From: Streptomyces sp. f51
GTDB lineage: Bacteria; Actinomycetota; Actinomycetes; Streptomycetales; Streptomycetaceae
DNA: 64,000 bases
Direction of reading: 5' to 3'
Assembly: GCF_037940415.1 (NCBI RefSeq)
Contig: NZ_CP149798.1
Coordinates: 6,977,001-7,041,000 of the forward strand
Within the stretch, counting starts at the first letter, position 1, and every line of letters begins with the position of its first letter. Positions 27,221 through 35,723 of the stretch are shown one piece after another. The notes below the pieces were generated by a model. That model was given only the letters and a program-made list of their open reading frames with translations. It was not told the origin of the DNA and did not search any database. Both the position numbers and the translations under genes were made by a program.

Positions 27221-28575
27221 GTGGCACCGCCCGAGACGGCCGAGGGCGCGAGGTCGGTCCCGGGCGGAGGGGTGAGGTCGAGGGTGGCCCGCAGGGTCCA
27301 TCCGCCGTCGGGCGCGGGCCCGGCGACGACCGTTCCGTCGTAGAGGGCCGCGCGTTCTCTCATGCCGGGGATCCCGTGTCCTTCGTCGTCGTGCGGCCGG
27401 GGACGGGCGTTGCCGGTACCCGGGCCGGTGTCGTGGACGTCGATGTGCAGCAGCGTCTCCTCGACGCTCACCGCGAGATCGACGCGCGTCTCGGGGCCCC
27501 CGTGCTTGAGGGCGTTGGTGAGAGCCTCCTGGACGATGCGGTACACGGCCAGCTGGACACCCCGGTCCAGGCTGCCCAGTTCGCCGCTGCTGCGGTGGAC
27601 GACCCGCGGGCCCGCGGCCCGGATCCGCTCGCACAGGGCGTCGATGTCCCCGATCCCCGGCTGGGGGCTGAGCTCGGGCGCGCTCGGGACCGCGGGCTGC
27701 TCACGCAGGACGCCCAGCATGCGGCGCAGCTCACCGAGCGCCTGGCGCCCGGTGTCACCGATGAGCAGCAGGGCCTGCTTCCCGCGTTCGGGCGCGACGT
27801 CGCTCGCGTACGCGCCGCCGTCGGCGAGGGTGATGATGACGGAGAGGTTGTGGCCGACGATGTCGTGCATCTCGCGGGCCACCCGGGTGCGTTCGGCGGC
27901 GGCGGCCAGTCTGCTGCGCTGGTCGCGCTCGACCTCCAGACGGGTCGCGCGGTCCCGCAGGACGGCGAGCTGGGCGCGCCGGATCCGGACCGCGAGGCCG
28001 AGCGCGACGGCCGCGGTTATGGCGCAGAAGAGGAAGAACAGCGCGTCGAGCACATGCACGTCGGACGGCAGCCGTACGGCGACGAGGCCCAGCGCGCCGG
28101 CGATGACCGCGCAGGCCAGCGGCAGCCGCCGCAGTTCCCCGTGCAGGACCAGGCTGTACAGGCCGATCAGGACGGCGACGTCGGCGCGCAGCCAGACCCC
28201 CAGCGCCAGCTGGAGGATGAACACCGCGGTGATCACGCCGAAGGCGGGGAAGGGCCGCTTGCGCCGCCACAGCAGCGGGACCACGAGACCGGCCTGGAGC
28301 GCGAGCGTGCCGGGCAGCGACAGGTGGGTGAACTGGGAGTCGAACGGATGGTGCCGGCCGTCCCCGTCGTGCACCAGGTCCGGCACACAGAACAGCAGGG
28401 CGACGACGGCCGTCACCGCCGAGTCGAGGATCCACGGCCGGCCCCGGTCGCCGCGCTTGAAACGGCGGCCGAGCCGTGACAGCGCACGGGCCAGGGGGTG
28501 GTTCCACGGCAGTTCCGCCTCGGCGAAGGGCGGATCGTCCGCGGCCTCGCGCGGGGCGGTGTCGTCGATGTTCAT
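27217..28575 (-). CDS. Sensor histidine kinase (HisKA_3)
   Basis: 452-residue membrane kinase. Four or five hydrophobic segments at about 45-170 with short loops form an intramembrane-type sensor. The phospho-acceptor His is in REMHDIVGHNLSVII, and the ATPase region has ALTNALKHGG and GHGIPGMRERAALYDG. Partner is the adjacent LuxR-type regulator. ATG 28575 has no good ribosome site, so the start is less sure. Short extracellular loops suit sensing of membrane stress or an antibiotic (inference). Confidence 0.9.
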   Translation of the reverse strand: MNIDDTAPREAADDPPFAEAELPWNHPLARALSRLGRRFKRGDRGRPWILDSAVTAVVALLFCVPDLVHDGDGRHHPFDSQFTHLSLPGTLALQAGLVVPLLWRRKRPFPAFGVITAVFILQLALGVWLRADVAVLIGLYSLVLHGELRRLPLACAVIAGALGLVAVRLPSDVHVLDALFFLFCAITAAVALGLAVRIRRAQLAVLRDRATRLEVERDQRSRLAAAAERTRVAREMHDIVGHNLSVIITLADGGAYASDVAPERGKQALLLIGDTGRQALGELRRMLGVLREQPAVPSAPELSPQPGIGDIDALCERIRAAGPRVVHRSSGELGSLDRGVQLAVYRIVQEALTNALKHGGPETRVDLAVSVEETLLHIDVHDTGPGTGNARPRPHDDEGHGIPGMRERAALYDGTVVAGPAPDGGWTLRATLDLTPPPGTDLAPSAVSGGAT

Positions 28576-28685
28576 GGGAGTCGGTCCGCGCTCATGGGTC
28601 TCACCTGTCCATTGTGGGTCCGGCCGCGTTCTCGTACGCGCCTGTGGGGTCTCCTCGTACGGCCGTCGCCGGGTCCGGTGCCCGA

Positions 28686-28725
28686 ACGGCACGGCACCGG
28701 ACCGGGGGGTCGGGTGCCGTGCCGT
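28686..28725. terminator. Terminator between ABC exporter and kinase
   Basis: ACGGCACGGCACC at 28686-28698 pairs exactly with GGTGCCGTGCCGT at 28713-28725. It lies about 45 bp past the permease stop and 110 bp before the kinase start, separating two leftward transcripts. Confidence 0.85.
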
Positions 28726-28768
28726 GTCGGTGGCGGTACGTCGGACGGGGTGTCCGGCGTGCGGTGGG

Positions 28769-29617
28769 TCAGGCGTCCGTGCGGACGAGCCGGTAGGCGG
28801 CGCCCGCCAGCGCGAGCACGGTCCAGCCGAGGAAGACCACCAGACCGGCCGTCGGCGACAGCGAGGTCGAGTCGTGGGTCAGCGCGAACATCGACTCACC
28901 CGCGCTGCTCGGCAGGTACGGGCTGATGTTGTCCTGCCACGAGCTGGGCAGCAGCGAGATCAGGCCGGGCACCAGCATCAGCGAGGCGACCAGGACCGAG
29001 ATGCCGCCGGCGACCGAGCGGAGCAGCGCGCCGAGGGCGGTGCCGATCACGCCGACCAGACCGAGGTAGAGGCCGGCGCCCAGCAGGCTGCGCACCACGC
29101 CGGAGTGGGACATGGTCAGGGCCGCGGGCGTGCCCGAGACGATCCCGCTGTCGATCGTGAAGGCGACGAAGACACCGACGGTGGCGACGACCAGCGCGAC
29201 CAGTCCGAACACCGAGGCCTTGGACCACAGCACCGGCAGGCGGCGCGGCACGGCGGCCAGGGTGGAGCGGATCATGCCGGTCGAGTACTCGCCCGCGGTG
29301 ATCAGCACACCCAGGACACCGAGTGCCAGCTGCGCGAAGTTCGTGCCGAACACGGAGAGGCTGAGCGCGGTGGCCGCGACGTCGTCCCGGTGCAGGGGGC
29401 GCCCGGAGTTGAGCTCGGACTTGTAGTGCGCGGCGGCGATCACGCCGAACGCGACGAGGAACACCAGTCCGAGGCCGAGCGTGATCCAGGTGGAACGCAG
29501 GGACCACAGCTTCGCCCACTCGGAGCGCAGCACACGGCGTCCGGTGACCTTGTACTCCGGACGTGCCGCTCGAACGGGTGCGGGTGCCGGGCTGTCGGTG
29601 ACGGTGACGGTGCTCAT
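28769..29617 (-). CDS. ABC-2 type exporter permease
   Basis: 282-residue membrane subunit with six hydrophobic segments. It starts with a cytoplasmic tail, then RVLRSEWAKLWSLRSTWITL, a hallmark of this permease group. ATG 29617 overlaps the stop of the ATPase gene (ATGA). With the ATPase it forms an exporter of the type used for antibiotic or lipid self-protection. Confidence 0.88.
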   Translation of the reverse strand: MSTVTVTDSPAPAPVRAARPEYKVTGRRVLRSEWAKLWSLRSTWITLGLGLVFLVAFGVIAAAHYKSELNSGRPLHRDDVAATALSLSVFGTNFAQLALGVLGVLITAGEYSTGMIRSTLAAVPRRLPVLWSKASVFGLVALVVATVGVFVAFTIDSGIVSGTPAALTMSHSGVVRSLLGAGLYLGLVGVIGTALGALLRSVAGGISVLVASLMLVPGLISLLPSSWQDNISPYLPSSAGESMFALTHDSTSLSPTAGLVVFLGWTVLALAGAAYRLVRTDA

Positions 29618-30549
29618 GCCGCCCTCCCAGGGGCCTCGACGGTGACGCTGGCGTGGTACTCGACGGCGTCGCGGGTCAGCTCCATGAACGCCTCTTCGAG
29701 CGAGACGGTCCGGGAGCTGAGCTCGAACAGCGCGATGCCGTGCTCGGCGGCCTTGAGGCCGATGTCCCGTGCGGAAAGACCCGTCACCTGGAGCTCCTCG
29801 GACCCGGCCGCACCGGTGACCTCGACGCCGGGACCGGCCAGGACCTCGCGCAGCCGGGACGCCTGGTCGGACGCCACGGTGACGGTGTCGCCGCCGGCCT
29901 GCTGGACGAGCTCACGCACGGTGGTGTCCGCCAGCAGACGACCGCGTCCGACGACGATCAGGTGGTCGGCGACCAGCGCCATCTCGCTCATCAGGTGCGA
30001 GGAGACGAAGACCGTACGGCCGTCCGCCGCGAGTCCGGTCAGCAGGTTGCGGATCCACAGCACGCCCTCGGGGTCCAGTCCGTTGACCGGCTCGTCGAGC
30101 ATGATCGTGGCAGGGTCGCCGAGGAGGGCCGCGGCGATGCCGAGGCGCTGGCCCATGCCGAGGGAGAAGGCGCCCGCGCGCTTCTTGGCCACGGACTGGA
30201 GTCCGGTCAGTTCGATGACCTCCTCCACCCGGCGGCGCGGAATGCCGTGGGTGTAGGCCTGGGCCATGAGGTGGTCGAAAGCGGAACGGCCCGGGTGGAT
30301 CGACTTGGCCTCGAGGAGCGCGCCGACCTCCTGGAGCGGGGCGGTGTGCCGGGCGTACTGCTTGCCGTTGACCGTGACGCTGCCGGCGGACGGCGCGTCC
30401 AGTCCGACGATCATGCGCATGGTGGTCGACTTGCCCGCGCCGTTGGGGCCGAGGAAGCCGGTGACGGTGCCGGGCTTCACGACGAAGTCCAGCTGGTCCA
30501 CCGCCGTCTTCTCCCCGTACCGCTTCGTCAGCTGTTGTGCCTCGATCAT
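29614..30549 (-). CDS. ABC exporter ATP-binding protein
   Basis: 311-residue ATPase: Walker A GPNGAGKST, a degenerate signature SLGMGQRLGIA, Walker B TIMLDEPVNGLDPEG, and a C-terminal regulatory region of about 90 residues, typical of drug-exporter ATPases (DrrA/BcrA type). ATG 30549 follows AAGGGAAC. It heads the exporter operon and diverges from the TetR gene. The regulated substrate is unknown. Confidence 0.92.
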   Translation of the reverse strand: MIEAQQLTKRYGEKTAVDQLDFVVKPGTVTGFLGPNGAGKSTTMRMIVGLDAPSAGSVTVNGKQYARHTAPLQEVGALLEAKSIHPGRSAFDHLMAQAYTHGIPRRRVEEVIELTGLQSVAKKRAGAFSLGMGQRLGIAAALLGDPATIMLDEPVNGLDPEGVLWIRNLLTGLAADGRTVFVSSHLMSEMALVADHLIVVGRGRLLADTTVRELVQQAGGDTVTVASDQASRLREVLAGPGVEVTGAAGSEELQVTGLSARDIGLKAAEHGIALFELSSRTVSLEEAFMELTRDAVEYHASVTVEAPGRAA

Positions 30550-30736
30550 CGAAGTTCCCTTGCTTTCGGGGGCAGGCCCCCCACCTGACTGCTCACCCAC
30601 AACGCTAGGAGACGCCGGCCCCGGATCCGTGGTACCCGAGAGCTCGGTTGGGGCGGGGCACGTAGTACCGCGGTATCACCCCGCTACGGCGCTCGGATGA
30701 CAGGGCCGGTCAGGGGCGGCTCTCAAGGGGTCGCCG

Positions 30737-30761
30737 AAATGGCAGGGGTGACAATTGACAG
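30737..30761 (+). promoter_or_regulatory. TetR operator candidate, copy 1
   Basis: A 25-bp element containing TGGCAGGGGTGACAATTGAC, 29 bp before the tetR start. It recurs with two mismatches at 32294-32318 before the MMPL gene. The shared location before the regulator and its likely target suggests autorepression. Confidence 0.6.
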
Positions 30762-30789
30762 AACCGGCGCCGGTGGTGAGGGTGGCACC

Positions 30790-31410
30790 ATGCCAGAGAG
30801 AACCGAGAAGCCCGGTCTGCGCGAGCGCAAGAAGGAAGAGACCCGGCGCGGGCTGCGGGAGGCCGCCGGACGGCTCTTCGCCGAGCACGGCTTCGCGCAG
30901 ACCACGGTGGCCGACATCGCCGCCGAGGCGAACGTGTCGGAACGGACCTTCTTCCGCTACTTCGAGAGCAAGGAAGCCCTGCTTCTCCCCGACGGGATCG
31001 AGCTCTTCGCGCGCATAGAGGAGGCCTTCCTGGCCCGGCCGGAGGGCGACACCCCGCTGGAAGCGGCCTGCGGCGCCATCACCGACGCGGTCTCCTACTT
31101 CGCCTCCAGCAGTCTGACCGCGCTCGCGCATCCCCTCGGCGAGATCCGCGAACAGGCGCGCGAGGGCCTGTCCCGGCAGTTCCAGCAGTTCGAGGCACGC
31201 CTGACCGCACTCGTCCAGGAGCGCCTCCCGGCGGACGCGCCGGACGCCGACCTCCAGGCCGCGGTGATCGCCAACTGCGCGCTGTCGGCCGCGCGCGCCG
31301 TCCTGCGCACCCTGCGCGACCGCCGTACGGCCGGGGTCCCCGTGGAACCCGACCGGTTGCTCCCGCAGGCGTTCACCTTCCTGACCATGATCGGAGCCTC
31401 CTCCTCGTGA
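30790..31410 (+). CDS. TetR family regulator of MMPL locus
   Basis: 206 residues with an N-terminal helix-turn-helix: RRGLREAAGRLFAEHGFAQT, TTVADIAAEANVSERTFFRY and the FESKEALLL extension. The C terminus is an AcrR/KstR-like ligand domain. ATG 30790 is chosen from several in-frame starts since the helix-turn-helix begins 15 residues later. Its stop overlaps the next gene as GTGA. Repeated sites upstream of this gene and of the MMPL gene are likely operators. Confidence 0.88.
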   Translation: MPERTEKPGLRERKKEETRRGLREAAGRLFAEHGFAQTTVADIAAEANVSERTFFRYFESKEALLLPDGIELFARIEEAFLARPEGDTPLEAACGAITDAVSYFASSSLTALAHPLGEIREQAREGLSRQFQQFEARLTALVQERLPADAPDADLQAAVIANCALSAARAVLRTLRDRRTAGVPVEPDRLLPQAFTFLTMIGASSS

Positions 31411-32174
31411 ACCGTCGCCGTCGCGCAGTCCTCGCCGTCATATGCACGACCGCCGTGGTCGCCGCCGCCGTGACCACCGACCTCGTCGTCGAACACAAGG
31501 TGAGGGGCGAGGTCGCCGAGACCGCCGAGTGCCGTCTGGGCGGGGCCAAGGCGGTGCGGGTCGACCTCGGCGACACCCTGGCCGGACTCCAGGCGCTCAC
31601 CGGCACGGTCGGCGCCGTCCACGTCAGCGCCGAGGGCGTGCGCCGCCAGGGCACCGACATGGACGTCGACGTCCATCTGCGGGACGTGTCGACCGGCGGT
31701 GCCACCTCGGGCGGGACCGCCACCGCCACCATCGCGTACGACGCCCTGGACCGGAGCGCCGGTGTCCGTGACGGCGCCGGCGCGGACGGGCTGAAGACGG
31801 GAACGGAGGGCGGGCACCTCGTCCTCACGGGCGCTGCGGGCGGGTCCGGTCTGCCCGTCACCGTGATTACCGAGCTGTCCACCACGCCCCGCGGTCTCAC
31901 CATCACCCCCGTGAGCGTCCAGATCCTCGGCCGGGCCATACCGGTGTCGGAGCTCTCCGCGCTGCCGGGCGCCGGCGGCCTCGCCGCGAAGCTCAAGCCG
32001 CGCACCATCGACATCCGGAAGCCGCCGCGGGGGGCCACCCTCGTCGGCGCCCACGCCGAAAGCGCCGGTCTCGTCCTGGACTTCAAGGTGGCCCCGGCCG
32101 GTGAGGGGACGACCGCACGGACGGCCGGTGCGGTGTCGGCGTGCGGGGCGGGGAAGGGGCGGGCCGAGAGCTGA
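31407..32174 (+). CDS. LmeA/DUF2993 family lipid-binding protein
   Basis: 255-residue protein with an N-terminal membrane anchor or signal (RRRRAVLAVICTTAVVAAA) and then the DUF2993 pattern: a repeated beta-rich region with VRVDLGDTLAGLQALTG and ILGRAIPVSELSALPG. LmeA of mycobacteria binds phospholipids in the cell envelope (family knowledge). GTG 31407 overlaps the tetR stop. It sits between TetR and MMPL genes, pointing to envelope-lipid handling under shared control. Confidence 0.83.
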   Translation: MNRRRRAVLAVICTTAVVAAAVTTDLVVEHKVRGEVAETAECRLGGAKAVRVDLGDTLAGLQALTGTVGAVHVSAEGVRRQGTDMDVDVHLRDVSTGGATSGGTATATIAYDALDRSAGVRDGAGADGLKTGTEGGHLVLTGAAGGSGLPVTVITELSTTPRGLTITPVSVQILGRAIPVSELSALPGAGGLAAKLKPRTIDIRKPPRGATLVGAHAESAGLVLDFKVAPAGEGTTARTAGAVSACGAGKGRAES

Positions 32175-32293
32175 AGCCGCGCGCCCGCGAGGGCGGAGCC
32201 GTCCATGACCGAGGGCGCCGATTCGTGGGTGGGGAGCCGCCGGAGCGCCCCGGCTGACGCGAGTGCGGAGCCGCGAGCTTGCGCGTGCGCGAA

Positions 32294-32318
32294 AAATGGC
32301 AGGGATGACAATTGACGG
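32294..32318 (+). promoter_or_regulatory. TetR operator candidate, copy 2, with promoter
   Basis: Matches the element at 30737-30761 in 23 of 25 bases. TTGACG at 32312-32317 could be a -35 box, with TTAAGT 18 bp further on as a weak -10. The operator would overlap the -35, as expected for repression. Confidence 0.65.
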
Positions 32319-32343
32319 CACTGTCATCTTCCCGGTTAAGTTG

Positions 32344-32357
32344 TGGCAGTCCTGTCA
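32344..32357 (+). promoter_or_regulatory. Third TGGCAG-NNN-TGWCA site before MMPL gene
   Basis: TGGCAGTCCTGTCA fits the core of the two larger elements (TGGCAGGGRTGACA) and lies 18 bp before the MMPL start, between the -10 candidate and the ribosome site. Confidence 0.5.
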
Positions 32358-32374
32358 CTTCTTCTGGAGGCGTG

Positions 32375-34555
32375 GTGTCCCTTCCCCCTGCCCCGCTGTC
32401 CCTGGCGCCGCCCTCCGTCGCGGCCCGGCCGTCCGCCCTGCACCGCACGGGCGCCTTCTGCGCCCGGCACCCGGTGTGGGTGATCACCGCCTGGCTGCTG
32501 GTGCTGGCGGCCGCGTTCGCGGGCCGGCACGCGGTCGGGGCGACCTTCGGCGACCAGGTCAGCCTGCCCGGCAGCCGGACGGCCGTGGGCGCCGACCTGC
32601 TGGAGAGGTCCGACCCGACGGCGGGCGCGGCCGGCGGAAAGGTCGTCCTCCACGTCGACTCGGGCAAGGTGTCCGACCACGCCGCCGCGCTGGAGGAGAC
32701 GCTCGGCCGGCTGAAGGGCCTGCCCCACGCCACCGCCGTGGCCGCGCCGGTGACCAGCGCGGACGGTGCGACGGCGTACATCGCGGTGTCCTTCGACCGG
32801 AAGCTGAAGTCCCTCGGCCACGGCTACACCGAACGGCTCGACCAGGCGACAACTCCCGCCCGGGACGCGGGAATCGGCGTCGGCTACGGCGGCGACCTGC
32901 ACGACATCGTGCGCGCACCCGCCGACGACGCCGTCGCCGAGGCGACCGGCGTCGGTGCCGCGCTCATCGTGCTGCTGCTCGCCTTCGGGAGCGTCGCCGC
33001 CGCCCTCATGCCCCTGGTCACCGCCCTGATCAGTGTCAGCGTGGGCCTCGGGGTGGTCGGCATCGTGGCCGGCACGCTGACCTTCGCCACCTCCGCACCC
33101 ACCCTGGCCACGATGATCGGGCTCGGCGTCGGCATCGACTACGCGCTCTTCCTCATCACGCGGTTCCGGCAGTACGTGATCGACGGGGACGATCCCCGAA
33201 CGGCCGTGGGGCGGACGACCGCCGTCAGCGGCAAGGCGGTTCTGGTCGCCGCCGTCACGGTGGCCGTGGCCCTGCTCAGCCTCTACGCCTGCGGACTGAC
33301 CATGATCGGTCGGCTGGGTCTCGCCGCCACGATCGCGGTGGTTGTCACGGCCGCGGCGGCGCTCACCCTGGTGCCCGCGGCCATGGGGCTCGTGGGCCGC
33401 CGTGTCGACGTACTCCGTGTGCGGCGCAGGCCGGTCGCCGAGAGCGCGGGCGACCACGACGGATGGCACCGCTACGCACGTCTGGTCGCCCGGCACCCGT
33501 GGCGGTTCTTCACCGCCGGCTTCGTCCTCGTCGCCCTCTGCTCCGTACCCCTGTTCTCGATGCGCCTCGGGCACATCGACGACGGCACGGATCCGGCGGG
33601 CAGCACGACCCGCGACGCCTACGACTGGATCGCCGACGCCGACGGTCCCGGCTTCGGGCCGGGTGTGAACGGCCCCTTCACCCTGGTCGTCGACCTCGCC
33701 CACGCGACCGTGCCCGCCGACCGGGTCGCGAGCCGCCTCACCGACGGACTGACGAGGACGGACGGCGTCGCGAACGTCGCGCCACCGCGGACCAGCGCCG
33801 ACGGCAAGGTCCTCGTCACCACCGTCGTTCCCGCCACCGGCCCCCAATCGGCCGCCACCGGGGCCCTGTTCGCCACGCTCACCGACACCGCCGTGCCCCA
33901 CGCGCTCGAAGGCACCGGAACGCGGGGGTACGTGACCGGCAGCACCGCGGGCCAGATCGAGTTCCGCGACACCGTCACCGAGCGCCTGCCCCTCATCATC
34001 GCCATCGTGCTCGTCTGCGCGTTCCTGCTGCTGACGGTCGTCTTCCGCAGCCTGGTCATCCCGCTCAAGGCGGTCGCCCTGAACCTGCTCACCACCGGCG
34101 CGTCGTACGGGGTCCTCGTCGCCGTCTTCCAGTGGGGCTGGGGCGACGGGCTGCTCGGCCTGGGCGAGCCCGTGCCGATCGAGTCCTACGTCCCGATGAT
34201 GATGTTCGCCATCGTCTTCGGCCTGTCGATGGACTACGAGATCTTCCTGCTCTCCCGGATCGCCGAGGAGTGGCACGCGACCGGCGACAACGAGCGGGCG
34301 GTCGGCACCGGCCTCTCGCTCACCGGCCGGGTCATCACCTGCGCCGCGCTCATCATGACGGCCGTGTTCCTGTCCTTCACCGGCTCACCGGCCGTCGTGG
34401 TCAAGATGCTCGCCCTCGGCCTGGCCGTCAGTGTCGTCCTCGACGCCACCGTCGTACGCCTGGTCCTGGTGCCGTCGCTCATGTTCCTGATGGGGAAGGC
34501 GAACTGGTGGCTGCCGCGGTGGCTGGACCGCCGTCTGCCGCACACGACGGTCTGA
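32375..34555 (+). CDS. MMPL family membrane transporter
   Basis: 726-residue RND-type MMPL protein with about 11-12 membrane segments in two similar halves: one helix, a large outside loop, then five helices, repeated. Family motifs are GLGVGIDYALFLITRFRQ in the first half and FGLSMDYEIFLLSRIAEEW in the second; the Asp-Tyr pairs belong to the proton relay. Such proteins export lipids or hydrophobic compounds. GTG 32375 follows TGGAGG. Likely repressed by the TetR encoded two genes upstream. Confidence 0.92.
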   Translation: MSLPPAPLSLAPPSVAARPSALHRTGAFCARHPVWVITAWLLVLAAAFAGRHAVGATFGDQVSLPGSRTAVGADLLERSDPTAGAAGGKVVLHVDSGKVSDHAAALEETLGRLKGLPHATAVAAPVTSADGATAYIAVSFDRKLKSLGHGYTERLDQATTPARDAGIGVGYGGDLHDIVRAPADDAVAEATGVGAALIVLLLAFGSVAAALMPLVTALISVSVGLGVVGIVAGTLTFATSAPTLATMIGLGVGIDYALFLITRFRQYVIDGDDPRTAVGRTTAVSGKAVLVAAVTVAVALLSLYACGLTMIGRLGLAATIAVVVTAAAALTLVPAAMGLVGRRVDVLRVRRRPVAESAGDHDGWHRYARLVARHPWRFFTAGFVLVALCSVPLFSMRLGHIDDGTDPAGSTTRDAYDWIADADGPGFGPGVNGPFTLVVDLAHATVPADRVASRLTDGLTRTDGVANVAPPRTSADGKVLVTTVVPATGPQSAATGALFATLTDTAVPHALEGTGTRGYVTGSTAGQIEFRDTVTERLPLIIAIVLVCAFLLLTVVFRSLVIPLKAVALNLLTTGASYGVLVAVFQWGWGDGLLGLGEPVPIESYVPMMMFAIVFGLSMDYEIFLLSRIAEEWHATGDNERAVGTGLSLTGRVITCAALIMTAVFLSFTGSPAVVVKMLALGLAVSVVLDATVVRLVLVPSLMFLMGKANWWLPRWLDRRLPHTTV

Positions 34556-34620
34556 GGCCGGGCGCGCGGGTGGCGCGGCGGGGGAGCGGAGCCGGGGCAC
34601 CGGCAGCGGCATGCTTCCCC

Positions 34621-34708
34621 GCCACCGCCACCGCCACCGCCACCGCCACCGCCACTGCCACCGCCTCGCCGCCACCGCCACCGCCTCGCCGCCACCCCGC
34701 CGCCATCG
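34621..34708. repeat. GCCACC hexanucleotide tract
   Basis: A run of GCCACC units, five perfect then interrupted by CTCGCC and similar, lying in the gap between MMPL and the phosphatase gene. It is a simple-sequence tract without coding support. Confidence 0.8.
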
Positions 34709-34811
34709 CCACCTCGCCGATGTCGGGTCCTGTCCGCTGGCTCGTTATCATCCGATAGTGGCGTTTTCTTGACATTACTTTCCTGCATGGTCTTTTCCTC
34801 CGGGGTGGTCG

Positions 34812-35708
34812 ATGTCCCGCAAGCCGCCGACGGGCGACGACGACGAGCTGCTCACCCGGCTCGGCACGCTGACCGCCCAGGCGCGTGAACGCGCGGAGTT
34901 CCAGCGCTCACAGGTCGAACTGGCCATCGCGCTGCAACGCGGCATGCTTCCGGGCGACCTGCCGTCCGCCCCGGGATTCGACGTGGCCGTCCAGTACGCG
35001 CCCGCCTGCTACGGCCTCAACGTGGGCGGGGACTGGTACGACGCCTTCGGGCTGCCCGGCGACCGCATCGGCCTGTCCATAGGCGACGTACAGGGCCACA
35101 ACATCGAGGCGGCGGCGTTCATGGGGCAGGTCAGGGTCGGTCTGCGGGCCCTGGCGTCCGTCACGGGAGATCCCGGGGAGCTCCTCGCCCGTACCAACGA
35201 CCTCATCCTGTCCCTCGGCTCCGACCTCTTCGCGACCTGCACCTTCATGCGGCTCGACCCGGCCACCGGCATGGTGGAGAGCGCACGGGCCGGGCACATA
35301 CCCTGCGTCTGGGCGACGGCGGACGGGAAGTCCGGCATCACCGAGGACGAAGGGGGCCCGCCCCTCGGCGTCGAGCCCGGCACCCGCTACCCGGTGACCC
35401 GGCACCGCCTCACCACCGGCGGAGTGTTCGTCCTGCTGACCGACGGCGTGGTCGAGGGCCCCTCGATGAACGTGGACGACGGACTCGACCAGGTCGTACG
35501 GCTCGCCGGGGTCGCTGCCGTCGCGGGGCTGTCGGCCCGTTCGCTGGCCGCCGCGGTGATCAAGGGAGCCGAGAGCGTGGGGCACGAGGACGACGCGGCC
35601 GTGCTCGTGGTCCGCCACGGCGCGCCCACCGTCCTTGTTCCGCTGACGAGCACAGCGCCCAGCGTCCCGTCCGCTGACGAGCACAGCGCCCAGCGTCCCG
35701 TCCGCTGA
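34812..35708 (+). CDS. SpoIIE/PP2C-type serine phosphatase
   Basis: 298-residue phosphatase with a short N-terminal coiled coil and a PPM domain: LAIALQRGMLPGDLP, then VGGDWYDAFGLP with a metal-binding Asp, SIGDVQGHNIEAAAFMGQ, FVLLTDGVVEG and GHEDDAAVLVVR. It would dephosphorylate an anti-sigma antagonist or similar. Start ATG 34812 follows GGGGTGG. The last 15 codons lie in a 31-bp tandem repeat, so repeat number sets the C terminus. It lies just before a MASE1 sensor gene, a plausible partner. Confidence 0.9.
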   Translation: MSRKPPTGDDDELLTRLGTLTAQARERAEFQRSQVELAIALQRGMLPGDLPSAPGFDVAVQYAPACYGLNVGGDWYDAFGLPGDRIGLSIGDVQGHNIEAAAFMGQVRVGLRALASVTGDPGELLARTNDLILSLGSDLFATCTFMRLDPATGMVESARAGHIPCVWATADGKSGITEDEGGPPLGVEPGTRYPVTRHRLTTGGVFVLLTDGVVEGPSMNVDDGLDQVVRLAGVAAVAGLSARSLAAAVIKGAESVGHEDDAAVLVVRHGAPTVLVPLTSTAPSVPSADEHSAQRPVR

Positions 35709-35710
35709 CG
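35640..35710. repeat. 31-bp tandem duplication at gene end
   Basis: Two perfect copies of a 31-bp unit (35640-35670, 35671-35701) that begins CCGCTGACGAGCACAGCG, then nine bases of a third. Because 31 is not a multiple of 3, the two copies are read in different frames at the end of the phosphatase gene. Confidence 0.92.
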
Positions 35711-35723
35711 GGCCCGCCGCCCC

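Noticed and set aside
34621..34708. Coding repeat (Thr/Ala or Gly/Gly) in the GCCACC tract
   Set aside because: Frames across it lack starts and differ in all respects from neighbours; best seen as simple sequence.
34769..34774. TTGACA -35 box before the phosphatase gene
   Set aside because: No acceptable -10 lies 16-19 bp downstream, and the start codon is only 38 bp away.
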